This document shows, piece after piece, positions 1 through 7,416 of a stretch of DNA of 35,603 nucleotides. Position numbers and translations under genes: made by a program. The stretch lies in contig JACUTX010000002.1 in NCBI GenBank assembly GCA_014859615.1, positions 1 to 35,603 on the forward strand, given 5' to 3'. The stretch's first letter is position 1, and every line of letters starts with the position of its first letter. The stretch comes from Desulfuromonadales bacterium. GTDB lineage: Bacteria > Desulfobacterota > Desulfuromonadia > Desulfuromonadales > UBA2294. A model generated the notes under the pieces. It ran no database searches and was not told the origin of the DNA. It was given only the letters and a program-made list of their open reading frames with translations.

Positions 1-72
1 GCCTATCCATTCGGCCCATCGGCAGGGGTGGTTATATTGCAGCTGAAGTCAAAATTTCCATATAAAATGTCT

Positions 73-156
73 GTCATCCCCGAATGTGTTAATCGGAGAT
101 CCAGAATTTAAATTTTTAAGATCTGGATTCCCGATCATAATCGCCTCGGGAATGAC
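73..156. repeat. 84-bp imperfect palindromic repeat element
   Basis: The segment begins GTCATCCCCGA and ends TCGGGAATGAC. Inside, GGAGATCCAGA faces TCTGGATTCCC around an A/T-rich centre (AATTTAAATTTTTAA). The whole unit would fold into one long hairpin. Its ends resemble the widespread 'CGGGAATCCAG / CTGGATTCCCG' palindromic elements (dRS3/REP-like or MITE-like) scattered between genes in many proteobacteria. It carries no ORF of its own. It lies just beyond the nrdJ terminator, where insertion would be harmless. Copy number elsewhere in the genome cannot be judged from this window. Confidence 0.6.
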
Positions 157-173
157 CCTATGCCTTTGCCTCA

Positions 174-200
174 CTCTGCGTACCCTGCGTCGTCTGCGAG
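174..200. repeat. Short 9-bp tandem repeat (about three CTGCG units)
   Basis: Three consecutive 9-mers share the core CTGCG: CTCTGCGTA, CCCTGCGTC and GTCTGCGAG. A weaker fourth unit lies just before them. Similar 'CTCTGCGT' strings occur as dispersed repeats in other environmental bacteria. Nothing shows that it is transcribed or functional. Confidence 0.4.
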
Positions 201-257
201 AGACGCCTTGCCATCGGTATCTGGGGATATATTGTAACCGCAGGCAAAATTTTGCAC

Positions 258-291
258 AAAAAAAGGGGGACTGAATCAAATTCAGCCCCCC
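258..291 (-). terminator. Rho-independent terminator of nrdJ
   Basis: Read on the minus strand, GGGGGCTGAAT pairs with ATTCAGTCCCCC across a 3-base TTG loop, with one bulged T. A run of seven T follows. It begins about 35 bases after the nrdJ stop codon and is correctly oriented to end that transcript. Confidence 0.85.
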
Positions 292-324
292 TTGGGTACG
301 TCTAAATCGCGATGTAAACGGTTG

Positions 325-2559
325 TTATGCGCACTCCGAATAACCGCAGGCGTGGCAGACACAGCAGCCCCCTTCGTGCTCGACCGGGCCGCCACATTCA
401 GGGCAGGCACCGCTGTCGGTGATATGGACGTAATCTTCTTCGTGGTCAGCCATATGCATCTGGATCGCTTTGGCGACCGCATCCGAGCAGGAGGTGACGC
501 GGTTATTGCCGAATCCGGCCGGTTTGTGGCAGGTGATGCCGATCATCTGCTTGACCGTCTGCCGGGCCTGTACGCCGCTGCGCCAGGCCAGAGAGACGAG
601 TCGGCCGATCGCTTCGCACTGACTGGAAGCACAGCCGCCGGCTTTCCCCATGGTGGTAAAGAGTTCGAAGACACCACGTTCGTCTTCATTGATGGTGATA
701 TAGAGCGGGCCGCAGCCGGTCTCCATCTGGTAGGTCGATCCCTTCAACGCCCGCGGCCGTTCGCGCTTGCGCCGCCCCTTGCCGGACTCAAACGGAACCG
801 CATCTTCAGGCTTCACTTCGGCTTTGCCGACCGAGAGGACCTGCATGTCGCGACTGCCGTCGCGGTAGATGGTGACCCCTTTGCAGCCGCTGGTGTAAGC
901 GAGGCGGTAGACGGTTTCGACGTCGTCGCGGGTGGCGCTCTTGGTGAAGTTGACGGTTTTGGAGACGGCGTTGTCGGTGTACTTCTGAAATGCCGCCTGC
1001 ATCTTGATGTGCTCTTCGGGCGAGATGTCGTGCGCGGTCAAAAAGACGTTGCGGACATCCTCGGGGATCTCCATGATGCCGTGCAGGGTGCCGTGCTCGG
1101 CTATTTTCTCCATGAGCTCTTTGGAGTAAAAGCCGCGTTCTTTGGCGATTTTTTCAAACATCGGGTTGACTTCGATCAGTTTGTCTTTGTCGAGAACCTG
1201 GCGAATATAGGAGACCGCGAAGAGCGGTTCGACACCGCTGGAGCAGTTGGCAATAATCGAGATGGTGCCGGTCGGGGCGATGGTGGTGCTGGTCGCATTC
1301 CGGATCTTTTTGCCCCCTTTGACGTCGAAGATACTCCCTTTAAAGTTCGGAAAAGCGCCGCGTTCTTCTGCCAGCAGGGCGGAGTAGTTGCGGGAGGTAT
1401 CGGTAATGAACTTCATCACTTTTTCCCCGACTTCGACCGCTTTATCACTTCCGTAGCCGATGCCGAGCATAATCAGCAGATCAGCCCACCCCATGACGCC
1501 GAGCCCGATCTTGCGATTGGAGCGGGTCATTGCATCGATCTCTTTGAGTGGGTAGTTGTTCACTTCGATAACATTGTCGAGGAAGCGGGTGGCGAGTTCA
1601 ACCGTCTTCTTCAACTTCTCCCAGTCGATCTCTCTCCCTTTCACCATCCTGTTCAGATTGATCGACCCGAGATTGCACGACTCATAGGGGAGCAACGGCT
1701 GTTCACCGCACGGATTGGTACTTTCGAACTCACCGATATTCGGAGTCGGGTTGTCACGATTGAGGCGGTCGAGAAAGACGATCCCCGGTTCGCCGTTCGA
1801 CCAGGCCATGTCGACAATATGTTCGAATACCTTGCGGGCTGCCATCGATTTGACCTTGCTGCCGTCGCGCGGGCTGATGATGTCGTACTCGCTGTCATTT
1901 TCCACCGCTTCCATAAACCCTTCGGTGATACCGACGGAGATGTTGAAATTGGTCAGCACCGTCTGATCGCGTTTGCACATGATAAAGTCCATGATATCGG
2001 GGTGGTCGACACGCAAAATCCCCATATTGGCGCCACGCCGTGTCCCTCCCTGCTTGATCGTCTCGGTGGCGGCATCAAAGACCGACATGAAAGAGAGCGG
2101 GCCGGACGAGACGCCGCTGGTCGATTTGACGATGTCGTTAGCCGGACGGATGCGGGAGAATGAGAAACCTGTGCCGCCGCCGCTCTTATGAATCAGCGCC
2201 GTGTTCTTGATCGCTTCAAAAATGCTCTCCATCGAATCGCCGACCGGCAGGACAAAACAGGCTGAGAGTTGTCCAAGCTCCCGTCCGGCATTCATCAGGG
2301 TCGGTGAGTTTGGGAGAAACTCAAGCTCGGTCATCATTCGATAAAATTCTTTAGAGAGCTTTTTGCTGTCTTGTCCGGTTTGAAGTTTCTCCTCGGCCGA
2401 GGCGATGGCATCGGCGACGCGCTGAAACATCTCTGCCACGGTTTCGAGCGGTTTTCCGTCTTTATCCCGCTTCAGATAACGGCGCTCAAGAACGGTGATG
2501 GCATTGTCGGTTAGTGGCAGTTGTTCCATCTTGATTTTACTGATCGTTTTGCTGGTCAT
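325..2559 (-). CDS. nrdJ: Adenosylcobalamin-dependent (class II) ribonucleoside-diphosphate reductase
   Basis: This enzyme reduces ribonucleotides to deoxyribonucleotides in the cytoplasm using coenzyme B12. It needs no oxygen, which suits an anaerobe. The 744-residue product shows the class II signatures: the first redox cysteine in SACFVLPVGDSM (about residue 101), the thiyl-radical motif NPCGEQPLLPYESCNLGS (about 282-299), and PTGTISIIANCSSG in the barrel. The C-terminus is Cys-rich (CPEC, CCVCHAC), the usual zinc-ribbon-like swinging tail. I chose the ATG at 2557-2559 because GGGGGAG lies 3 bases upstream; an in-frame ATG 30 bases further up has no such site. The gene is monocistronic, with its own terminator and a promoter bearing two NrdR-like boxes. 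No cobalamin riboswitch is visible in the leader. Confidence 0.96.
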   Translation of the reverse strand: MTSKTISKIKMEQLPLTDNAITVLERRYLKRDKDGKPLETVAEMFQRVADAIASAEEKLQTGQDSKKLSKEFYRMMTELEFLPNSPTLMNAGRELGQLSACFVLPVGDSMESIFEAIKNTALIHKSGGGTGFSFSRIRPANDIVKSTSGVSSGPLSFMSVFDAATETIKQGGTRRGANMGILRVDHPDIMDFIMCKRDQTVLTNFNISVGITEGFMEAVENDSEYDIISPRDGSKVKSMAARKVFEHIVDMAWSNGEPGIVFLDRLNRDNPTPNIGEFESTNPCGEQPLLPYESCNLGSINLNRMVKGREIDWEKLKKTVELATRFLDNVIEVNNYPLKEIDAMTRSNRKIGLGVMGWADLLIMLGIGYGSDKAVEVGEKVMKFITDTSRNYSALLAEERGAFPNFKGSIFDVKGGKKIRNATSTTIAPTGTISIIANCSSGVEPLFAVSYIRQVLDKDKLIEVNPMFEKIAKERGFYSKELMEKIAEHGTLHGIMEIPEDVRNVFLTAHDISPEEHIKMQAAFQKYTDNAVSKTVNFTKSATRDDVETVYRLAYTSGCKGVTIYRDGSRDMQVLSVGKAEVKPEDAVPFESGKGRRKRERPRALKGSTYQMETGCGPLYITINEDERGVFELFTTMGKAGGCASSQCEAIGRLVSLAWRSGVQARQTVKQMIGITCHKPAGFGNNRVTSCSDAVAKAIQMHMADHEEDYVHITDSGACPECGGPVEHEGGCCVCHACGYSECA

Positions 2560-2664
2560 GTTCTCCCCCAAAAAGAGAATGCTGTTCAATATGCTGGAAT
2601 AATTACAGAAACGTCCGGGTTAAGATTTGCAAGGGATACTTTTGTCTACAGTTAAGCTTAATGG

Positions 2665-2680
2665 ATACACTATCTAGTGT
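2665..2680 (-). promoter_or_regulatory. NrdR box 1 (proximal)
   Basis: ATACACTATCTAGTGT matches the NrdR consensus ACACWATATATWGTGT at 13 of 16 positions by eye. It contains the perfect inverted arms ACACTA/TAGTGT. It lies just downstream of the expected nrdJ transcription start. Confidence 0.75.
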
Positions 2681-2690
2681 TGTGTGCAAA

Positions 2691-2719
2691 GTTAAACCAC
2701 AATATGTCGTGTCCGTCAA
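2691..2719 (-). promoter_or_regulatory. nrdJ sigma70-type promoter
   Basis: On the minus strand, TTGACG (2719-2714), a 17-base spacer and TTTAAC (2696-2691) give 5/6 and 4/6 matches to the -35 and -10 consensus. The predicted start near 2684 leaves a leader of about 125 bases before the nrdJ ATG. The spacer is occupied by NrdR box 2, the expected architecture for repression by NrdR. Confidence 0.65.
2697..2712 (-). promoter_or_regulatory. NrdR box 2 (distal)
   Basis: CCACAATATGTCGTGT matches ACACWATATATWGTGT at 13 of 16 positions. It begins exactly 32 bases from box 1, about three helical turns, as is usual for paired NrdR sites. It fills the -35/-10 spacer of the nrdJ promoter. Confidence 0.75.
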
Positions 2720-2812
2720 GAGGGAGAAATGTAATTTTTTTTAGTTCTGTCATTTCAGTCGGTTAGCGCTGCAGAGTTGCATTTCATCGATTTATAACCG
2801 ATTTCTTTAATT

Positions 2813-2870
2813 CATAACATGCTGAAAACAGCTGTAAATTTCTTTACATCGTTTGTGTTGACATGTTATG
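2813..2870. promoter_or_regulatory. Nested palindrome upstream of the diguanylate cyclase
   Basis: Perfect 9-base arms CATAACATG (2813-2821) and CATGTTATG (2862-2870) enclose a second palindrome, TGTAAA-TTTC-TTTACA (2833-2848). The right arm overlaps a possible -35 hexamer. This could be a paired operator for a transcription factor or a hairpin. The factor is unknown. Confidence 0.4.
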
Positions 2871-2886
2871 AGAATGAAATAATTAA
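2858..2886 (+). promoter_or_regulatory. Candidate promoter for the GAF-GGDEF gene
   Basis: TTGACA (2858-2863) is a perfect -35 hexamer. With a 17-base spacer the -10 would be AATTAA, which is weak. It faces the gene at 2993 and its -35 overlaps the right arm of the CATAACATG palindrome, so a bound regulator could compete with or recruit polymerase. The strong -35 is the main reason to list it. Confidence 0.35.
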
Positions 2887-2992
2887 GCTTTAGTGTTTCT
2901 TTCCTGTTGTTTTCTGTCGTCCGTCACATTTCCAGTCTCCTATCGGACGATCATATTATTATCTGCTTTATCTATCAGGAATTTCTTTTGTT

Positions 2993-4060
2993 ATGGCTGA
3001 AGCCGTTTTGGATGAACAGACTCGCATAGCCGATGAACTGCGTGAAATGAGGGAGATCCTTTCTGTCGCGCAGGTTGTTGTGTCGTCGCTCGATCTTGAT
3101 GAAGTTCTGCATGTCATCCTCTGCGGTGCCATGGCAATCATGGAGACCCCTGCCGGCAGTATTGCGCTTTATGACGAATCTGTCTCCAGCGTTCATCTAC
3201 GTGTTCATGCCGGGCTGAGTGATGAATTTGCCACCAAAAACCGTTGGTTGGTTAAAGAGGGCGGCCTGACTCATCATATCCTTGAACAGGGGGGGCTGTT
3301 CGTCGTTGAAGATACCGATAAAGCTGAATTTTTTAAAAATCCAATTGCAATTGGTGAAGGGATCCGTTCCCTGATTGCGGTGCCGCTCAAAATTCAGGAT
3401 AAAATTGTCGGGATACTTTATGTCGATGACTTCAAGCCGAGACGGTTTCAGGAACATCGCCTCAGAGCTTTAAATATTCTGGCTTCTTTTGCTTCCATGA
3501 GCATCAACAATGCTCAACTCTATGCAGAGACGCAAAAGCTCGCTTGTACTGACGGTTTAACCGGTATCTACAACCATCGGCAGTTCAAGCAGATGTTATT
3601 TGAGGAGTTGTCGCGAGCCAAACGCTACAATAAAAAGATGGCGGTGATTATGCTCGATATCGATAATTTCAAACTGTTTAATGACAGTTATGGTCATCCG
3701 GCCGGGGACAAAGTCCTCGCCGCTCTCGGATGTCTTTTGAAGAAAACCTTGCGTGACTCTGATTTTGCCTTTCGTTACGGAGGGGAAGAGTTCATGGCTA
3801 TTTTGCCGGAGACCGGCATTACATCGGCGGTGGCTGCTGCCAACCGGATCGCAGCTGCGATCCGGGAAAACTCACACCATTTTCTAGCCGAGATTACACC
3901 GGATCAGAAGATAACGGTCAGTATCGGCGTTGTGGTCTATCCCCGCGATGGAGCGGATGAAGTCTCCCTGTTGCACGTCGTTGATGACATGCTCTATAAA
4001 GCGAAAGCCTCCGGTAAGGATCGCGTCTGCTTTCGAAAAAAGTTGTCTGATGCCGAGTGA
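2993..4060 (+). CDS. GAF-GGDEF diguanylate cyclase
   Basis: The product probably makes the second messenger cyclic di-GMP from GTP in the cytoplasm. It is 355 residues long with no membrane segment. An N-terminal GAF sensor domain spans about residues 20-165, a short linker follows, and a GGDEF domain covers about 180-350. The catalytic motif is intact as GGEEF (263-267), the metal-binding aspartates sit in MLDIDNFK (about 220-227), and the RxxD product-inhibition site is present as RDSD (254-257), exactly five residues before GGEEF. It should therefore be an active, feedback-inhibited cyclase. The GAF ligand cannot be told from the sequence. The gene ends inside the sigma54 activator gene (11-base overlap), so the two are probably co-translated and functionally linked. 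Confidence 0.92.
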   Translation: MAEAVLDEQTRIADELREMREILSVAQVVVSSLDLDEVLHVILCGAMAIMETPAGSIALYDESVSSVHLRVHAGLSDEFATKNRWLVKEGGLTHHILEQGGLFVVEDTDKAEFFKNPIAIGEGIRSLIAVPLKIQDKIVGILYVDDFKPRRFQEHRLRALNILASFASMSINNAQLYAETQKLACTDGLTGIYNHRQFKQMLFEELSRAKRYNKKMAVIMLDIDNFKLFNDSYGHPAGDKVLAALGCLLKKTLRDSDFAFRYGGEEFMAILPETGITSAVAAANRIAAAIRENSHHFLAEITPDQKITVSIGVVVYPRDGADEVSLLHVVDDMLYKAKASGKDRVCFRKKLSDAE

Positions 4061-5411
4061 AAAGATTCTTATTATCGATGATGAAGAGGGGATGCGTAAG
4101 CTGCTTGCCCGGGTTCTCATCAAATATGGCTACGAGACGGTCACTTCAGGAAGTGGTGATGAGGCACTCTCCCTTATCGAAAACGATACCTTTGATCTTA
4201 TCATCACTGATATCAACATGCCGGGGATGGATGGACTGCAACTTTTAAGAGAGGTTAAGTCGTTCGATCCGGCTCTGCCGATCATTGTTATGACCGCTTA
4301 TGGCACCGTTGAAAGCGCCGTTCAGGCTTTGCGCTCCGGTGCTTACGATTATATTACCAAACCGTTTGAAACCGATGAAATCCGTCTTGCCGTCTCCAGG
4401 GTATTTGAACGCGAGCGGCTTCTGGCCGAAAATCGCTATCTGCATGAACAACTCGATAGCCGTTATAAATTCAGCGGTATCTCCGGAAAATCGCCGGCAA
4501 TGGAACGGGTTTTTGATATGACCTCTTCTGTCGCCGCATCGAACGCCAACGTTCTGATTACCGGAGAGAGCGGGACAGGTAAAGAGCTGGTTGCGCGATC
4601 GATTCACAGCAGTTCACCCCGTCGGGACAAACCGTTCATTATCCTGAACTGCGCCGCCGTGCCGGAAAATCTTCTGGAGAGTGAGCTGTTCGGTCATGAA
4701 AAAGGGGCGTTTACCGGAGCGACCACCAGTAAAAAAGGGCGGTTTGAACTTGCCGATTCCGGCACTTTGTTTATCGATGAAGTCGGCGAAATGAGCATGA
4801 CGGCACAGGTGAAGCTGCTGCGTGTGCTTCAGGAGCAGGAGTTTGAACGGGTCGGGGGGACACGAACGATTCGCTGCGATGTCCGTCTGGTCGCCGCGAC
4901 AAACCGGAATCTGGAGGAGGCCGTCGGAGACGGTCAGTTTCGTGAAGACCTTTATTATCGCCTGAATGTTGTCAATATTCATATGCCCCGATTGCGTGAA
5001 AGACGGGAGGACATTGAGTCTTTAGCCCGTCATTTTATTGCAAAATACGCCGCAGACACCGGGAAGAAAATTGATGATATCTCTCCCCGCGCCCTCAGCT
5101 GTCTGCTCGCTTATGAATGGCCCGGCAATGTGCGGGAATTACAGAACGTTATTGAGCGAGCTGTGGTTCTGGCCAAGGGAGTGATTCTGACGCCGCTCGA
5201 TTTTCCCCAGACCCTGCAGGATGATTCGAGTATTTGTGTTGCGGTTCCGGGGCAAGATGGCAATCTAACCGAAATACTTGAGGATTTTGAGCGTCAATTG
5301 ATTATTCAGACTCTGCGTCGTCATGCAGAATCACAGACGAAAACAGCGGCTGTGCTCGGGATCAAACGAACGACGTTGCGTTATAAAATGCAGAAATATG
5401 GTCTGGTCTGA
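4050..5411 (+). CDS. NtrC-family sigma54-dependent response regulator
   Basis: This is a DNA-binding activator that opens sigma54 promoters by ATP hydrolysis once its receiver domain is phosphorylated. The 453 residues divide into a receiver domain (DD at 10-11, phospho-acceptor Asp54 in IITDINMPGMDG, Thr82, Lys104), an AAA+ domain (Walker A GESGTGKE at 172-179, sigma54-contacting GAFTGA at 219-224, Walker B FIDE near 241) and a C-terminal Fis-type helix-turn-helix (TAAVLGIKRTTLRYKM). I placed the start at MPSEKILIIDD; the longer open frame upstream only reads through the cyclase gene. No histidine kinase lies nearby, so its partner is encoded elsewhere. A sigma54 promoter lies 94 bases past its stop codon, making the following operon its most likely target. 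Confidence 0.94.
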   Translation: MPSEKILIIDDEEGMRKLLARVLIKYGYETVTSGSGDEALSLIENDTFDLIITDINMPGMDGLQLLREVKSFDPALPIIVMTAYGTVESAVQALRSGAYDYITKPFETDEIRLAVSRVFERERLLAENRYLHEQLDSRYKFSGISGKSPAMERVFDMTSSVAASNANVLITGESGTGKELVARSIHSSSPRRDKPFIILNCAAVPENLLESELFGHEKGAFTGATTSKKGRFELADSGTLFIDEVGEMSMTAQVKLLRVLQEQEFERVGGTRTIRCDVRLVAATNRNLEEAVGDGQFREDLYYRLNVVNIHMPRLRERREDIESLARHFIAKYAADTGKKIDDISPRALSCLLAYEWPGNVRELQNVIERAVVLAKGVILTPLDFPQTLQDDSSICVAVPGQDGNLTEILEDFERQLIIQTLRRHAESQTKTAAVLGIKRTTLRYKMQKYGLV

Positions 5412-5440
5412 TCTTCGATTGACAGAAAGTCGTCATTTTT

Positions 5441-5481
5441 GCCGTGGTTGCGTCTTCTCCTGGCCGCAATGACGGCTTTTT
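5441..5481 (+). terminator. Rho-independent terminator after the sigma54 activator
   Basis: GCCGT and ACGGC form the outer stem and TTGCG/CGCAA the inner stem, separated by a 2x2 internal loop (GG/TG). TTTTT follows directly. It separates the cyclase-activator transcript from the operon starting at 5606. An overlapping inverted repeat, CGTCATT/AATGACG (5431-5437 and 5469-5475), is centred about 80 bases upstream of the predicted sigma54 start and might instead be an activator site. Confidence 0.7.
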
Positions 5482-5504
5482 CGTGAAATTTTTTCTGTTT
5501 TGAA

Positions 5505-5521
5505 CTGGTATGTAATTTGCT
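5505..5521 (+). promoter_or_regulatory. Sigma54 (-24/-12) promoter of the 5606 operon
   Basis: CTGGTATGTAATTTGCT fits the sigma54 consensus YTGGCACGrNNNTTGCW. The invariant GG (5507-5508) and GC (5519-5520) are separated by exactly 10 bases, and the -12 element TTGCT is perfect. The predicted start is about 5531, leaving a leader of roughly 75 bases. The neighbouring NtrC-type activator gene supports the call. Confidence 0.75.
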
Positions 5522-5605
5522 CTACTCTGCATACACGAGGATCTCTCTTTTATTGTCAGAGAATAACTTTGTCTGCCAAAGTATTGTCTGTTTTTCGGAA
5601 ATAAC

Positions 5606-6676
5606 ATGCATCGTCGCTTACTCACTGTTTTTTTCTCCCTGCTGCTGGTTACTGTTTTTGGTTTTGCTGTTTTTAAAGCCGAAAGCAATATACCGGTCGA
5701 TCGACTCTATGCTCTGCACCTCAGCCAGGCGCCGACCGATAGCGAATGGGCGAGAGCTCTGCCGCGGCTGATCGAGACGCGAGGAGGAAAGAAGAACGAG
5801 CGTTCACGTCTGGGTGATATCGATGCGGATACCGTTCACACCTCGACCGCTTCCTGCCATCACGGCTCTTCCCTCCCTGATCCGATCATTGTTGACATGC
5901 GGGCTTTTTATACGGATCAGGAGCTGTTTCTTCGCCTTGAGTGGCGTGATGCGACAAAAGACGATGCGATGAATCAGTGGACTTTTGACGGCACGGTCTG
6001 GTCCTCAGCTGCGTCTTTTGAGGATGGATTTGGTCTGATGTGGGACGCGCGCGGATCCTTCCCCCGTTTCAACTGTTCTTATGCTTGTCATATCAGCGAT
6101 TTCGGTGTTTCGGCCGATAACTTTCATGCCCGCAACAAGATGAAGATGGCCCGCCCTGACACGACTCTCGATCTCTGGAACTGGAAAGCGGGACGAACCG
6201 GACAGCTCGGCTTTGTTGATGATCGTCTGATTGATGAAAAGGGGATCCGCGGCGACCTTCCCGGTGAGCTGTTTCGTCCCAACTCTCTCTATTTTAACGC
6301 CGGTTCTAGTCGACAACCTTTTACACAAGGGGATGCGCCGCTCATCGACGCTGCCGGTGATTCTATTGAAGCGGTTTTTCGCATGGCCGGTTCAACCGTC
6401 CCCGGCTATCTGACCGACCGACCGGTCGGCAGCCGGGCTGATATTTCCGCTTTTTCCCGGCATGAAGAGGGGCGTTGGATCGTGGTTTTAAGCCGTAAAC
6501 TCAACACGGGCGATCCGAAAGATGTTGTTTTCCTGCCTGGAGATGAATCAGGTGTCGCATTTGGTCTGTCTCTTATGGATAATACCCTGATTGAGCATTT
6601 TGCCTCAGGGAGTGAGGAACGGCTGGTGTTGATGCCGCGTGATATTACTGTTGTACAGGGAGAAGAATATAAATGA
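5606..6676 (+). CDS. Ethylbenzene dehydrogenase-like (EB_dh/DOMON) periplasmic heme protein
   Basis: This 356-residue exported protein is probably a periplasmic electron-transfer heme protein. Residues 1-25 form a signal peptide or signal anchor (RR, then a long hydrophobic stretch). The body resembles the heme-binding domain family named after the gamma subunit of ethylbenzene dehydrogenase (DOMON-like fold), in which heme is held in a beta-sandwich. A CSYACH motif (157-162) has the C-x3-CH pattern seen in cytochrome members of that family, in place of canonical CxxCH. SCHHG (83-87) is a second Cys/His cluster. A GGAAA ribosome site precedes the ATG. It is the first gene after the sigma54 promoter, and its stop overlaps the next start (ATGA). 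Substrate and redox partners are unknown. Confidence 0.72.
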   Translation: MHRRLLTVFFSLLLVTVFGFAVFKAESNIPVDRLYALHLSQAPTDSEWARALPRLIETRGGKKNERSRLGDIDADTVHTSTASCHHGSSLPDPIIVDMRAFYTDQELFLRLEWRDATKDDAMNQWTFDGTVWSSAASFEDGFGLMWDARGSFPRFNCSYACHISDFGVSADNFHARNKMKMARPDTTLDLWNWKAGRTGQLGFVDDRLIDEKGIRGDLPGELFRPNSLYFNAGSSRQPFTQGDAPLIDAAGDSIEAVFRMAGSTVPGYLTDRPVGSRADISAFSRHEEGRWIVVLSRKLNTGDPKDVVFLPGDESGVAFGLSLMDNTLIEHFASGSEERLVLMPRDITVVQGEEYK

Positions 6677-7416
6677 TACGAATGCGTCTGTTGTTGCTCT
6701 GTCTTCTGGTTTTCGGGTTATTGCCGGGGTGTACTGAACCATCGAACGATTCCGTTTCGGTGGAGCTCGGTCATATCAGCGGGACAATTCTTACCCCCCT
6801 AGAAGGGACGACCCTTAATGTTTACAAAAAAGGGATGGATCTGTATGGTCCGCCTTTCACCTCTTCCAATCTGACCGGAGAAGACGGGAGTTTCGATCTC
6901 GCATTGCCTCCGGGTGAATATATCGCCGTCGCTCGCAAACGCAAAAACGGGGAGCTCTCCGGTCCGGTTCTGGCCGGAGATAACCGGAGTGACTTCATCA
7001 CCTTGACCGTTAATGGCGATCAGCAGGGTCTGTCGATCATTGCTCCGTTCAAGGTCGGTGACAGCCGTCGCCTGACTGCGGAGGTTGCACAGACGCAGAC
7101 GGGACTTTCAGGCCTTATTCTCGATAGTGACGGTCGTCCTGTCGAAGGGGCGAGGGTTCATGTTTATGATCATGTGCAGATGTCTGAGCGGCCGAAATTT
7201 GTTTCGGAAAAGACGGCACCAAACGGAAGTTATCTGATCTATCTCCCCAAAGGGGGGACCTATTATCTTGCGGCCCGCGACAAATTTGGCGGACCGCCCA
7301 AACTCGGTGATCTTTACGGTCGTTACGATCAGGGGACGATTGAACCGTCCGCAGTGGTGATCGAGGATGGGAAAATTCTGCAAAATATCGATATCACCGT
7401 AACCAAGGTCTGGTAA
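6673..7416 (+). CDS. Lipoprotein with two carboxypeptidase-regulatory-like (beta-sandwich) domains
   Basis: The 247-residue product begins with a lipoprotein signal (LLPGC, lipidated Cys20). It then shows two related beta-sandwich modules at about residues 30-90 and 140-200. Both have the pattern G-x-I-L...G...L-x-V-Y...DGSF/NGSY...LPPGEY/LPKGGTY typical of transthyretin-like carboxypeptidase regulatory domains. Such domains are structural or binding modules at the cell surface; no catalytic residues are seen. Its ATG overlaps the stop of the heme-protein gene, implying translational coupling. It is probably anchored to the outer membrane facing the periplasm, perhaps as a scaffold for the redox proteins; that role is inferred from position only. 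Confidence 0.7.
   Translation: MIRMRLLLLCLLVFGLLPGCTEPSNDSVSVELGHISGTILTPLEGTTLNVYKKGMDLYGPPFTSSNLTGEDGSFDLALPPGEYIAVARKRKNGELSGPVLAGDNRSDFITLTVNGDQQGLSIIAPFKVGDSRRLTAEVAQTQTGLSGLILDSDGRPVEGARVHVYDHVQMSERPKFVSEKTAPNGSYLIYLPKGGTYYLAARDKFGGPPKLGDLYGRYDQGTIEPSAVVIEDGKILQNIDITVTKVW

Noticed and set aside
292..2163. Long 623-residue plus-strand open frame
   Set aside because: It lies fully antisense to nrdJ, has no recognisable domain or ribosome site, and is explained by the codon bias of the real gene.
2560..2690. Cobalamin riboswitch in the nrdJ leader
   Set aside because: The leader of about 125 bases is A/T-rich and short, and no B12-box-like sequence or multi-stem fold was found.
3930..4049. 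Upstream extension of the sigma54 activator
   Set aside because: These 40 residues are an out-of-frame reading of the cyclase 3' end; the receiver domain begins at MPSEKILIIDD.
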